A stretch of DNA of 48,395 bases from Lapidilactobacillus luobeiensis (GCF_024345205.1 NZ_BROC01000022.1:1-48395); one strand, 5' to 3'. Positions 1 through 7,630 are shown, counted from the stretch's first letter. Notes: a model not told the origin generated them from the sequence alone. Program-made: numbers and translations.

Positions 1-2
1 TT

Positions 3-76
3 CGGGAAGTAGCTCAGCTTGGTAGAGCACCTGGTTTGGGACCAGGGGGTCGCAGGTTCGAATCCTGTCTTCCCGA
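3..76 (+). tRNA. tRNA-Pro (TGG)
   Basis: Full cloverleaf: 7-bp acceptor stem CGGGAAG/CTTCCCG, discriminator A, anticodon loop TTTGGGA giving TGG. CCA is not encoded, as for every tRNA in this window. It is the first complete gene of a nine-tRNA run; the cluster probably begins upstream of the window. Confidence 0.97.
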
Positions 77-134
77 TTGATTGGATAGATAATTGATCCA
101 GTCGATGTATTGATTGATATATCATTTTATTAAT

Positions 135-208
135 GGCGGTGTAGCTCAGCTGGCTAGAGCGTCCGGTTCATACCCGGGAGGTCGGGGGTTCGATCCCCTT
201 CGCCGCTA
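135..208 (+). tRNA. tRNA-Met, elongator (CAT)
   Basis: Cloverleaf with anticodon CAT. The acceptor GGCGGTG pairs with CGCCGCT, with wobbles at the ends. It lacks the C4-G69/C5-G68 pairs that TilS recognises and is not initiator-like, so of the three CAT tRNAs here it is best read as the elongator methionine tRNA. The order Pro-Met-Ile2 matches related Firmicute clusters (recollection). Confidence 0.85.
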
Positions 209-215
209 TACACTT

Positions 216-289
216 GGACCTTTAGCTCAGTTGGTTAGAGCAGACGGCTCATAACCGTCCGGTCGTAGGTTCGAGTCCTACAAGGTCCA
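216..289 (+). tRNA. tRNA-Ile2 (CAT, lysidine type)
   Basis: Acceptor GGACCTT/AAGGTCC, anticodon loop CTCATAA. The anticodon is CAT, but C4-G69 and C5-G68 in the acceptor stem are the pairs that mark minor tRNA-Ile for TilS, which would convert C34 to lysidine so that AUA is read. Automated annotation may call it tRNA-Met. Confidence 0.8.
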
Positions 290-325
290 TCTTTCGATGG
301 ATTAGCCTTGTAAATATAATATTAT

Positions 326-399
<74 letters not shown>

Positions 400-402
400 T
401 AT

Positions 403-475
403 GGTCCCATGGTGTAGGGGTTATCACGCCTGCCTGTCACGCAGGAGATCACCGGTTCAAATCCGGTTGGGACCG
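403..475 (+). tRNA. tRNA-Asp (GTC), copy 1
   Basis: Acceptor GGTCCCA/TGGGACC, discriminator G, anticodon loop CTGTCAC. Identical to the copy at 6788-6860. Confidence 0.97.
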
Positions 476-480
476 TAGTT

Positions 481-553
481 GGCTCGGTAGCTCAGTTGGT
501 AGAGCAATGGATTGAAGCTCCATGTGTCGGCGGTTCGATTCCGTCCCGCGCCA
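481..553 (+). tRNA. tRNA-Phe (GAA), copy 1, with an acceptor mismatch
   Basis: Anticodon loop TTGAAGC gives GAA. The acceptor GGCTCGG faces CCGCGCC: six pairs form, but T4 faces C69 (positions 484 and 549), a mismatch inside the stem. Homologues normally have T-A or G-C there. The second copy (6866-6938) has the same mismatch. Confidence 0.93.
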
Positions 554-575
554 TGATCATTCAAATTTTAGCGTT

Positions 576-646
576 GCGGGTGTAGTTTAGTGGTAAAACC
601 ACAGCCTTCCAAGCTGTTGTCGCGAGTCCGATTCTCGTCACCCGCT
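576..646 (+). tRNA. tRNA-Gly (TCC)
   Basis: Acceptor GCGGGTG/CACCCGC, discriminator T, anticodon loop CTTCCAA. Confidence 0.97.
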
Positions 647-662
647 TTGAACCATCATCAAT

Positions 663-736
<74 letters not shown>

Positions 737-738
737 TT

Positions 739-826
739 GGGGAAGTACTCAAGTGGCTGAAGAGGCGCCCCTGCTAAGGGTGTAGGTTGCGAAAGCGGCG
801 CGAGGGTTCAAATCCCTCCTTCTCCG
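739..826 (+). tRNA. tRNA-Ser (GCT)
   Basis: Class II tRNA with a long variable arm (88 nt). Acceptor GGGGAAG/CTTCTCC, discriminator G, anticodon loop CTGCTAA. Last tRNA of the first cluster, followed at once by a terminator. Confidence 0.96.
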
Positions 827-846
827 TAACGCACTTTTGGTTCGGA

Positions 847-878
847 AAAAAGGTCCTGTGTAAGCAGGGTCTTTTTTT
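847..878 (+). terminator. Terminator of tRNA cluster 1
   Basis: Stem GGTCCTG/CAGGGTC with two G-U pairs, six-base loop, A-run before and a run of seven T after. Confidence 0.85.
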
Positions 879-1288
879 ATGCTCTTTAACGATCCTTTAC
901 TAAATGGTGTTGAACGATAGTTTAGCTTTTCGAAGAGTAAATTCGTCGAATCGCCTGTAATCAAGATAAATTACAGTGCCATTCGTCCAAAACTGAAAAT
1001 AATTATTCTAAATCAATAGCACTCGATCAATTTTTCTGATCGAGTGCTATTTTACGGATCATTGATAGTCTCATTTATTCGGGAACAATCTGAATTCATC
1101 AATGCCCCCAAAACGGTTAGAAGATTCATTTGATTTTATAAGCGGTCATTGATCAGCTGATGATAAAGCACCTCAGACTGGCTTGATGACACAAAATTTC
1201 AACATCAAGAAATCATTGTTAGCGTTTATACGAATCGGGTGAGGTCCCTGGCTTCGATCGTGTGATCGTGACTAACGCGCTCAGCTGA
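879..1288. other. Intergenic region with a 15-bp perfect inverted repeat
   Basis: No convincing gene. Positions 1015-1029 and 1037-1051 form a perfect 15-bp inverted repeat around a seven-base loop (ATTTTTC). Between the convergent tRNA cluster and the minus-strand lipase-like gene it could act as a two-way terminator, although the T-tracts are short. The rest shows nothing recognisable. Confidence 0.55.
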
Positions 1289-2656
1289 TCATGATGGTAG
1301 TGTTGGTTTGTGGTCATGTGTTTGGTCCAGCTCATGGCGGCGTTTTAAGAGATGATCTAAACTATTACGGATCGTGGCGCTGGCAGTTGTTAATTTCTCT
1401 GGGCTTTTCAACTCGATTTTTTGACCCCGCAAACGTAGTCGTTGTAGTTTGGCGCTGGCCTGATCGTGCAGGGCACTGTTTTCAGTGCGGGCGCGCAGTT
1501 CTGACCAATTATCTTTGAGGGTGGTGCTGGCGCTTTGGATCACAGGATTGGCCTCGCCCTTGGCTTGTAGCTGTTTCACATTGTCAGTCAGCGCAGCGGT
1601 GACTAAAGCATCAAAAAGTTTATCGGTCACCACTTTCCATTTGGCTTGGACTTCGGGATCTGCTTGACCAACTTCTTTACGAACGAGACGCAGTGCCCCG
1701 GTCCAATCGTTTTGCAAGGTATCGATTTGACGGTAATCGCTGTTCTTGAGAATAGCGTAAGCGGAGTCTAAAAATTCCTGTTTGGTGGCGTCATCCAGCG
1801 CGGCCAACCAATGGCTGACAGTTCTCTGTGTATATTGGGAAAAACGTCCTGTGGAAGTCAATACAGCGAAGTGGTCACCTTGGACGGTCCACGTATAAGG
1901 ATCGTGTTGGCGAAAGCCACTGCCAGTACTGGTGATCACTTGATAATCGGTACCGGGTTCCAGCAGTAGACCAATGATCGAGGCTTGCGGAATAAATTTA
2001 CGGATCTTATTAGCCAAACGAAGTGGGATCTTAGTTTTGACACCAGGTCCGTCAGCGCTATAAACATTTTCCACACGGATCTGTTCAACGGGAGCAAGTT
2101 GAGTCAGCACGTAAACGGCCAAATTACCGCCTTTAGAATGTCCACCAAGAAAATAATTTCCAGGATTGTGTTTCATGATCCGTTTGGTGTAGTGCAGGGC
2201 ACTGCGTTGGGAGGGAATCGCCGCTAAGAAGGTCATGTTCAGATCTTCTTTCCAATCGATCAAAGTCGCGGTGGTGCCGCGATAAGCAATATAATGCAGT
2301 TGAGGATTCAGGTCAAAAGTGACCGCACTGAACTTTTGCTCTTTGGCCACATCGATTTTTGCTACCCAATCGTGCCAACTGAGCTGGCCGAAACGACGGC
2401 TATTGATCAATTGTCCTAACAGCTCTTGGTTGCCGGCAGGATTCCAAGTGTTTTTGACGAGATCCGGGATCAGATCTGGATGTTCCCGCAATTGATTCAA
2501 ATCATCCAAGTGGGCCTTTTCGAGTAGGCCGAAATCCAAGTAGGCTAGTTGTGCTAAGATCACACCGTCCAAATCATTGAACCATTGCTCGTTCAGCGTT
2601 TTTTGACCATAGGCGCGGACATAATCGACCATATTGGCATTATTGACATTCACCAT
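1289..2656 (-). CDS. Mbeg1-like (DUF2974) alpha/beta-hydrolase protein
   Basis: A 455-residue protein of the DUF2974/Mbeg1-like family, which adopts a lipase-type alpha/beta-hydrolase fold. The nucleophile elbow GGHSKGGN (Ser near residue 174) is visible, preceded by a segment with the lipase-like motif YIAYRGT. There is no signal peptide or transmembrane segment, so a cytoplasmic enzyme is likely; the substrate is unknown. The C-terminal third is charged and helix-rich and probably forms a separate helical tail. The ATG at 2656 has an AGCAGGTG ribosome binding site. The gene stands alone, divergent from the downstream cyclophilin gene. Family assignment is good; lipase or esterase activity is inference from the fold. 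Confidence 0.85.
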   Translation of the reverse strand: MVNVNNANMVDYVRAYGQKTLNEQWFNDLDGVILAQLAYLDFGLLEKAHLDDLNQLREHPDLIPDLVKNTWNPAGNQELLGQLINSRRFGQLSWHDWVAKIDVAKEQKFSAVTFDLNPQLHYIAYRGTTATLIDWKEDLNMTFLAAIPSQRSALHYTKRIMKHNPGNYFLGGHSKGGNLAVYVLTQLAPVEQIRVENVYSADGPGVKTKIPLRLANKIRKFIPQASIIGLLLEPGTDYQVITSTGSGFRQHDPYTWTVQGDHFAVLTSTGRFSQYTQRTVSHWLAALDDATKQEFLDSAYAILKNSDYRQIDTLQNDWTGALRLVRKEVGQADPEVQAKWKVVTDKLFDALVTAALTDNVKQLQAKGEANPVIQSASTTLKDNWSELRARTENSALHDQASAKLQRLRLRGQKIELKSPEKLTTASATIRNSLDHLLKRRHELDQTHDHKPTLPS

Positions 2657-2942
2657 CTAGACACCTGCTTTCTTTTGTGGTATTTTCACGCGGATATTAT
2701 TGTCGAGGACCTTGATATTGATCGGCCTTTTTTACCCCGACCATCAGAAAAAAATAGTTTATTTTAGTTTACCACGGATCAGACGGAACCAGTAGTTCGT
2801 GGCTCAAGCATTGCTGATCGTGCGCACAATAACCCGCGCTTTTTATCCGCCGATTTGGTCGCGTTCATGAATAAACTGAGGGTCGCTTCTGGCGCGATTT
2901 TGTATTAGAATGGAATCATCAAGCAAATTTCTGGAGGAAAAC
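2657..2942. promoter_or_regulatory. Divergent intergenic region between lipase-like and cyclophilin genes
   Basis: Should hold both promoters. A short hairpin CCACG...CGTGG (about 2772-2800) is present. A -10-like TAGAAT lies at 2906-2911, but no good -35 pairs with it. The strong AGGAGG-type site GGAGG at 2933-2937 fixes the downstream start at 2943 rather than the in-frame ATG at 2910. Confidence 0.35.
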
Positions 2943-3533
2943 ATGACCTACCCACAATTAGATTTAGAAAACGCTGCTGGCAGCAAAGCCACGATCAAAA
3001 CAAATCATGGCACGATCGAAGTACAATTGTTTGATGATTTGGCGCCAAAAACAGTTAAGAACTTTATTGGTCTGGCGCAAAAGAAATACTACGATGGCAT
3101 TATTTTTCATCGTGTGATCCCAGATTTTATGATCCAAGGTGGGGACCCTACTGGTACTGGCGCCGGCGGTGAAAGTATCTATGGCGAGGAATTTGAAGAT
3201 GAATTCTCAAATGAATTGTTCAACTTGAACGGCGCCTTGTCAATGGCTAATGCCGGGCCCAATACTAATGGTAGTCAATTCTTCATCGTTTCTAACGCGA
3301 ACATGCCTAAACGGATGCTGCAAAGCATGGTAGATGCAGGTTATCCTGAAGAAGTCATTGCGGCCTACAAACAAGGTGGCACGCCATGGCTAGACCATCG
3401 ACATACCGTGTTTGGTCAAGTGATCTCTGGAATGCCAGTGGTTCAAGAAATCTCGCGGGTGGCGCGTAATGGCAGTGATCGTCCTGACGAAGATGTTGTG
3501 ATCGAAACGATCACGATCACGCCGGCGGAATAG
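2943..3533 (+). CDS. Cyclophilin-type peptidyl-prolyl cis-trans isomerase
   Basis: 196 residues. Catalyses cis-trans isomerisation of Xaa-Pro bonds during protein folding; no signal peptide or lipobox, so cytoplasmic. Cyclophilin motifs in order: HRVIPDFMIQGGD (catalytic Arg near residue 57), GPNTNGSQFFI, and a TVFGQV block before the C-terminal strand. The length is normal for the compact bacterial PpiB-like form, with an insert between the core motifs. The start at 2943 was chosen because GGAGG sits five bases upstream; an ATG 33 bases earlier lacks a ribosome binding site. Monocistronic: own terminator follows within ten bases of the stop. Confidence 0.95.
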   Translation: MTYPQLDLENAAGSKATIKTNHGTIEVQLFDDLAPKTVKNFIGLAQKKYYDGIIFHRVIPDFMIQGGDPTGTGAGGESIYGEEFEDEFSNELFNLNGALSMANAGPNTNGSQFFIVSNANMPKRMLQSMVDAGYPEEVIAAYKQGGTPWLDHRHTVFGQVISGMPVVQEISRVARNGSDRPDEDVVIETITITPAE

Positions 3534-3541
3534 TGCTAGTT

Positions 3542-3590
3542 AAAAAAGCTTGATTCATAAAAAAAGTGGATCAAGCTTTTTTGATTACAT
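3542..3590 (+). terminator. Terminator of cyclophilin gene
   Basis: Perfect 13-bp stem, 3542-3554 with 3570-3582 (AAAAAAGCTTGAT and its complement). The 3' arm ends in six T and the 5' arm begins with six A, so it may work in both directions. Confidence 0.9.
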
Positions 3591-3681
3591 TCAAGGCGCA
3601 ATAGGTTTCTTAAATTGTTGGAGATAGTGCGACTCGTCGCGATCACAAAAATGTAGTCAACGGAATGGTCGTGGGGGCGTA

Positions 3682-3709
3682 TTGATTTAGCTAGGACTAC
3701 TTTTAAAAG
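3682..3709 (+). promoter_or_regulatory. Possible promoter of the CMD-family gene
   Basis: TTGATT, 16-bp spacer, TAAAAG. The -10 lies in the perfect 12-bp palindrome ACTTTTAAAAGT (3699-3710). Weak match; could also be coincidental. Confidence 0.3.
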
Positions 3710-3726
3710 TCAAAAGGAGTATTGAG

Positions 3727-4440
3727 ATGCAAAATGAATTGATCCAACAGATCGCGGCGGTCGATCGTGATCTAGCTGGTTTACTGACCCCTTGGTTGAA
3801 CGAACAGGCGGATAGTGGTCAGCGACATCTGACGGAAACACGGACCTTGATCCCCTTGATTGCTTTGACGGTGCAGGGGCAAACTGATCTGGTGGCCGCA
3901 CAAACGTGGCTTGCTCTGCAAGCAAAGCTTTCACCTGAAAAAATCGCGGAAGTTATTTATCAATTGGTGCCTGTGATCGGCTTACCCAAGGTGTTGGCGA
4001 CATTGAATGTGATCCAACAAGTTTTAGGCGCTAACGGGGTGGCAATCAAACCGATCAAAGCACAAAATCCGGCAACGTTTGGCGCTCAAGTTCAAAAGGA
4101 ATTATATGGGCAAGAAATCAAACGGCTCTTGGCGGAGTTGCCTGATCAAGCCGGGATATATGTGACGAACGCTTTAACAGCTCACTTTTTCGCTGATTTC
4201 TATGGTCGCCCTTTATTAACGGTCGCTGAACGCGAGAAGTTTGAGCTATTGGCTTTGATCACACTAAATGTTGATTTCCAAGTCAAGGCCCATGCTTTAG
4301 GTAGTCTAAAAGCTGGTAACGAGGAGTCGGAGTTACTTTGGTCGGTGATCCAGCTCTTACCATATATTGGGTTCCCCTTGGTGATCAATAGTTTGCAGGT
4401 GATCCATCAAGCTGCCCAACAGTTAACGATCGCGCCTTGA
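3727..4440 (+). CDS. Carboxymuconolactone decarboxylase-like (CMD) protein
   Basis: 237 residues with two tandem CMD-type alpha-helical repeats. The first is near residues 20-100 (ends in a VIGLPKVLATLNVI-like helix) and the second near 165-235 (ends in YIGFPLVINSLQVI). The matching motifs show internal duplication. Neither repeat has the CXXC redox pair of AhpD, so peroxidase activity is unlikely; this resembles the Cys-less COG0599 members whose role in lactobacilli is unknown. RBS AAAAGGAG lies just upstream of the ATG. No operon partner. The family call is fairly secure; a metabolic role should not be assumed. Confidence 0.82.
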   Translation: MQNELIQQIAAVDRDLAGLLTPWLNEQADSGQRHLTETRTLIPLIALTVQGQTDLVAAQTWLALQAKLSPEKIAEVIYQLVPVIGLPKVLATLNVIQQVLGANGVAIKPIKAQNPATFGAQVQKELYGQEIKRLLAELPDQAGIYVTNALTAHFFADFYGRPLLTVAEREKFELLALITLNVDFQVKAHALGSLKAGNEESELLWSVIQLLPYIGFPLVINSLQVIHQAAQQLTIAP

Positions 4441-4542
4441 ACGCCGACTGGTGGTTTGGACCTCAACACGATTTTAAGCCGTTTTAAGCCGAGATAGATC
4501 ACTTGCGGTCAAATGTACTTAGATCAGATCCATCGGCTAAAA

Positions 4543-4571
4543 AAGGCCGTGTTTGCGCTCAATAACGGCCT
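4543..4571 (+). terminator. Hairpin downstream of CMD gene
   Basis: 8-bp perfect stem AAGGCCGT/ACGGCCTT with a 13-base loop. No T-run follows, so termination is uncertain. Confidence 0.4.
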
Positions 4572-4657
4572 TAATGATGCCAGCGGACATCAAGGCGCTG
4601 GCAGGTGATTTATTTGTTGGCGTTAACGTTCAGATTATTACGGTAAATTCAGTATGG

Positions 4658-4774
4658 GAGTCGAATTGAGCAGTTCTGGAGTTCAACCTAGCAAGTTTTT
4701 TGGAAGCGGAACATTGTTTCTAGGACAATAACATTGTTAAGTGGAAAAGACAGTTGCGTGCAACACGTTTCAGA
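4658..4774 (+). repeat. Dispersed palindromic repeat, diverged unit
   Basis: Its last 40 bases (4736-4775) match 43123-43162 with four differences, and CCTAGCAAG plus TTTTGGAA match the core of the units at 43038-43410. The middle has drifted. It ends about 25 bases before the start of the DUF554 gene and so forms that gene's leader. An in-frame GTG inside the repeat is not the likely start. Confidence 0.7.
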
Positions 4775-4800
4775 AGAAAGAGCGTAAGGGAGTAATGATC

Positions 4801-5478
4801 ATGTGGGGGACTTTTTTTAATGTTGGGATGATCTTGGTCGGAAGTTTGGTCGGTACTTTTTTTAAGCGGGGGCTTCGTCCCGATTTTCACGAGATCTTGA
4901 TGCAGGCGCTAGGCTTGGCTGCCGTTGGTCTGGGAATCAACGCGGTCGTTCAACAATTGCCCAAAAGTAAATATCCGGTCTTGTTTATCGTAAGTCTGGC
5001 TGTTGGTGGCGTTTTGGGGCAATGGCTTGATTTGGAAACACGCTTTGATCGTTTGGTCCGCAAGTATAGTCATAGTGATCTGGCAACCGGCCTCTCCACC
5101 GCGATCTTGCTATTTTGTATGGGGACTTTGGCTATTGTTGGTCCGATCGAGGCGGCGTTGAAACATGATTACACCTTACTTTTGACCAATGGGATACTGG
5201 ACGGGATCACGTCCTTGGTACTCGCTTCAACGTTTGGTCTCGGGATCGCTTTTGTTGCTGTTGTTGTTTTTTTGTGGCAAGGTGGGATCTATCTATTGGC
5301 CTTATTGTTCCAAAACGCGATCAGCCAAACCCTGTTGACAGAGATCATGATCGTTGGTGGGTTATTGATCTTGGCTTCAGGGCTGAGTATTTTGAATATC
5401 AAAAAATTCAAAACGATGAATTTATTACCAGCCTTGCTGATCCCACCGCTAGTTCTAGGTATCATCAGTTTGTTTTAG
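4801..5478 (+). CDS. DUF554 family membrane protein
   Basis: 225 residues, multi-pass membrane protein of the DUF554 family (YqgA/YdfK-like). Begins with a hydrophobic segment rich in glycine (VGMILVGSLVGTFF) followed by a positive loop, then about six more hydrophobic helices. Ends in a hydrophobic helix, ALLIPPLVLGIISLF. The function of the family is not established; it is thought to be a transporter-like integral membrane protein. The start at ATG 4801 is chosen because AAGGGAG (4786-4792) is eight bases away. ATG 4795 is possible, while the GTG at 4741 would translate the upstream repeat unit and is unlikely. Confidence 0.85.
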   Translation: MWGTFFNVGMILVGSLVGTFFKRGLRPDFHEILMQALGLAAVGLGINAVVQQLPKSKYPVLFIVSLAVGGVLGQWLDLETRFDRLVRKYSHSDLATGLSTAILLFCMGTLAIVGPIEAALKHDYTLLLTNGILDGITSLVLASTFGLGIAFVAVVVFLWQGGIYLLALLFQNAISQTLLTEIMIVGGLLILASGLSILNIKKFKTMNLLPALLIPPLVLGIISLF

Positions 5479-5633
5479 TTCTGAAGTTAGCGAGAGGATC
5501 AGCGCGGCTTTCTGGCACCAGCATCTAGCACTTTAGTCGGATTGTCAATTGATGTTGATCGTGTTATTCTCGCCAATGGAAGCGTTCAACTTTTTAGGTT
5601 GATGATCAAATTGATTGAGATGGAGATGGTTAG

Positions 5634-6008
5634 ATGTATCAGGCAGTATTGGTTTATAATAGCGATCCACTTTTAACTGGAAAAATCGCCCAAGCCTTAT
5701 TGCGACGTGACAGTAATGTCGATCATTATCTTGATTTATTGGCGACGACCGCGAGCAAGATGAACACATCTTGGCATTTCGAATTAGATCAGACCAATGG
5801 TGATATTCAAAAATTATTAGCGCAAGACTATGATTTGATTATTTGCTTACCAGGGATGCAACACCGTTTGATTTATCCTGAAAATGATCCGCGCTTATAT
5901 TTTTTGGATAATGTGGAGTTTCGCGCTGATGAAGTCGATCTGCTGTGGGCACGTTTGAATGATCGTCAACGGCAAGCAGGCGCGGTCATCAAAGCAGATC
6001 TGGAGTAA
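5634..6008 (+). CDS. Small conserved-type protein of unknown function
   Basis: 124 residues, soluble, acidic. Begins MYQAVLVYNSDP with a beta-strand-like start, and has a hydrophobic strand DLIICLPGMQ near residue 83, which suggests a small alpha/beta fold. The pattern loosely recalls a response-receiver or PTS IIB-like fold, but no catalytic motif is recognisable and no family is claimed. Good start: ATG with GGAG about nine bases upstream. It ends right before a strong terminator, and codon use resembles the neighbours, so it is probably a real gene. Confidence 0.65.
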   Translation: MYQAVLVYNSDPLLTGKIAQALLRRDSNVDHYLDLLATTASKMNTSWHFELDQTNGDIQKLLAQDYDLIICLPGMQHRLIYPENDPRLYFLDNVEFRADEVDLLWARLNDRQRQAGAVIKADLE

Positions 6009-6047
6009 AAAATGGCTGGCCAGGTTCTGATTAAAATTGACTTTAGA

Positions 6048-6070
6048 CGTCACTCAGGTGGCGTTTTTTT
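6048..6070 (+). terminator. Terminator of the 5634-6008 gene
   Basis: 6-bp stem CGTCAC/GTGGCG, TCAG loop, seven T. Confidence 0.85.
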
Positions 6071-6386
6071 ATTTAGCAGGTAGCGGTGAATAAACCTGCT
6101 GATTCAATTTGTCTATAAGATCCATAATTTATACATTTGAGCAAGTAACCTTATTGATCGGTCTGTAAAAAAACAAATGATTTGGGTGATGATCAGCGAT
6201 TGATTTGCATAAAAAATTTCCTGGTCGGACAACGCAAACTGTTACATTTTTTGCTCGGAGTCAAATCTCTAAATGAGAAAAAAGTTATTGCTGATCAAAT
6301 TTTTTTGGTCAAAATAACACGAGATCGTTCAAAAAACACTGATTTGTTAGGGCTTACGTTCATTTTTAGAAAAAGTGTTTTGGGCG
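6071..6386. other. AT-rich leader upstream of tRNA cluster 2 promoter
   Basis: No supported gene; a reading frame here has no RBS, odd composition and runs over the promoter. A small hairpin TGATCAA/TTGGTCA lies near 6293-6312. AT-rich sequence directly upstream of the -35 could act as an UP-type element. Confidence 0.4.
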
Positions 6387-6415
6387 TTGACAAACGCCTG
6401 ATTTTCCTTTATCAT
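6387..6415 (+). promoter_or_regulatory. Promoter of tRNA cluster 2
   Basis: Consensus -35 TTGACA (6387-6392), 17-bp spacer, -10 TATCAT (6410-6415), about 90 bp before the first tRNA. AT-rich upstream flank. Typical of stable RNA promoters. Confidence 0.8.
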
Positions 6416-6502
6416 AGTTTAAGTCGTCTGGTGCTAAGGCATAACGTTCGGTTTTAACTTTATGGCGGTTGACGCTCACAAGACCAGATTTGATCAGTAG
6501 TT

Positions 6503-6574
6503 GGCCCCTTGGTCAAGTGGTTAAGACACCGCCCTTTCACGGCGGTAACATGGGTTCAAATCCCGTAGGGGTCA
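6503..6574 (+). tRNA. tRNA-Glu (TTC)
   Basis: Acceptor GGCCCCT/AGGGGTC, discriminator A, anticodon loop CTTTCAC. Confidence 0.97.
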
Positions 6575-6600
6575 TGAATACAGTTTTTTATTTTCAGCAT

Positions 6601-6690
6601 GGAGGATTACCCAAGTCCGGCTGAAGGGAACGGTCTTGAAAACCGTCAGGCGGGTCATACCGCGCGTGGGTTCGAATCCCACATCCTCCT
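6601..6690 (+). tRNA. tRNA-Ser (TGA)
   Basis: Class II tRNA, 90 nt, with a long variable arm. Acceptor GGAGGAT/ATCCTCC, anticodon loop CTTGAAA. The discriminator is T, unlike the G of the other Ser tRNA at 826. Confidence 0.95.
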
Positions 6691-6710
6691 TTTTCCAAAT
6701 ATAATATTAT

Positions 6711-6784
<74 letters not shown>

Positions 6785-6787
6785 TAT

Positions 6788-6860
6788 GGTCCCATGGTGT
6801 AGGGGTTATCACGCCTGCCTGTCACGCAGGAGATCACCGGTTCAAATCCGGTTGGGACCG
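6788..6860 (+). tRNA. tRNA-Asp (GTC), copy 2
   Basis: Identical to 403-475. Confidence 0.97.
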
Positions 6861-6865
6861 TAATT

Positions 6866-6938
6866 GGCTCGGTAGCTCAGTTGGTAGAGCAATGGATTGA
6901 AGCTCCATGTGTCGGCGGTTCGATTCCGTCCCGCGCCA
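6866..6938 (+). tRNA. tRNA-Phe (GAA), copy 2, with an acceptor mismatch
   Basis: Identical to 481-553, including the T4/C69 mismatch. There is therefore no fully paired tRNA-Phe in this window. Confidence 0.93.
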
Positions 6939-6942
6939 TTAT

Positions 6943-7023
6943 GGAGGAGTAGCGAAGTGGCTAAACGCGGCGGACTGTAAATCCGCTCCTTCGGGTTCGG
7001 TGGTTCGAATCCACTCTCCTCCA
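6943..7023 (+). tRNA. tRNA-Tyr (GTA)
   Basis: Class II with a long variable arm. Acceptor GGAGGAG/CTCCTCC, discriminator A, anticodon loop CTGTAAA. Confidence 0.97.
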
Positions 7024-7032
7024 TTTATTTTT

Positions 7033-7103
7033 AGGGATATAGTTTAAAGGTAGAACTACGGTCTCCAAAACCGTCAGTGTGGGTTCAATTCCTACTATCC
7101 CTG
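7033..7103 (+). tRNA. tRNA-Trp (CCA)
   Basis: Acceptor AGGGATA/TATCCCT, discriminator G, anticodon loop CTCCAAA. Confidence 0.97.
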
Positions 7104-7116
7104 TTTACCTTATTAT

Positions 7117-7190
7117 GGCGGTATTGGTGAAGTGGTTAACACACCGGTTTGTGGCACCGGCACACGTGGGTTCGATCCCCACATACCGCC
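7117..7190 (+). tRNA. tRNA-His (GTG)
   Basis: Acceptor GCGGTAT/ATACCGC plus the extra encoded G-1 (7117) facing discriminator C73 (7190), the identity pair for HisRS. Anticodon loop TTTGTGG. Confidence 0.96.
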
Positions 7191-7197
7191 CTCTTAT

Positions 7198-7269
7198 TGG
7201 GTTATAGCCAAGCGGTAAGGCAACGGACTTTGACTCCGTTATGCGCTGGTTCGAATCCAGCTAACCCAA
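7198..7269 (+). tRNA. tRNA-Gln (TTG)
   Basis: Acceptor TGGGTTA/TAACCCA, discriminator A, anticodon loop CTTTGAC. Confidence 0.97.
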
Positions 7270-7271
7270 TT

Positions 7272-7311
7272 CCAATTTTTTAAAATTGGATATTGACTTT
7301 TAAAAGTCAAT
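7272..7311. repeat. Two adjacent palindromes in the Gln-Cys tRNA spacer
   Basis: CCAATTTT/AAAATTGG (7272-7289), then a perfect 20-bp palindrome of half-site ATTGACTTTT (7292-7311). Likely processing hairpins in the tRNA precursor. No T-run in the correct place for a strong terminator. Confidence 0.7.
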
Positions 7312-7334
7312 CCTGTAAAATCTTTAAATGTTGT

Positions 7335-7405
<71 letters not shown>

Positions 7406-7435
7406 TTGAGGCAACTGCCACAATATAAACATCAT

Positions 7436-7519
7436 GCCGGTGTGGCGGAATTGGCAGACGCGCTGGACTCAAAATCCAGTGTCCGCGAGGACGTATCGGT
7501 TCGACCCCGATCACCGGTA
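7436..7519 (+). tRNA. tRNA-Leu (CAA)
   Basis: Class II, 84 nt. Acceptor GCCGGTG/CACCGGT with a G-U pair at 1:72, discriminator A, anticodon loop CTCAAAA giving CAA. Last gene of cluster 2. Confidence 0.95.
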
Positions 7520-7562
7520 TCAAGTAGCATTTATCTGTGCAAGTAAGTGCAGGTGCCTGATG

Positions 7563-7594
7563 AAGAACGTTGAGAAATCAGCGTTCTTTTTTTT
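7563..7594 (+). terminator. Terminator of tRNA cluster 2
   Basis: 11-bp stem AAGAACGTTGA/TCAGCGTTCTT (one G-U), GAAA tetraloop, about eight T. Confidence 0.95.
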
Positions 7595-7630
7595 GTTTTA
7601 CTGGAGAGTGGCAGAGGGTAAAAATAAACG

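Noticed and set aside
1015-1051. Small RNA gene at the 15-bp inverted repeat
   Set aside because: No promoter was seen; a convergent-transcript terminator explains it as well.
3699-3710. Shared regulator site with 7295-7308 (GACTTTTAAAAGTC-like palindrome)
   Set aside because: Low-complexity AT palindrome, only two occurrences in unrelated contexts; likely chance.
4741-4800. Upstream GTG start for the DUF554 protein
   Set aside because: It would translate the dispersed repeat unit; a better RBS serves ATG 4801 and the hydrophobic family start begins there.
6182-6457. 91-codon open frame before tRNA cluster 2
   Set aside because: Covers the cluster promoter, lacks a ribosome binding site and recognisable motifs.
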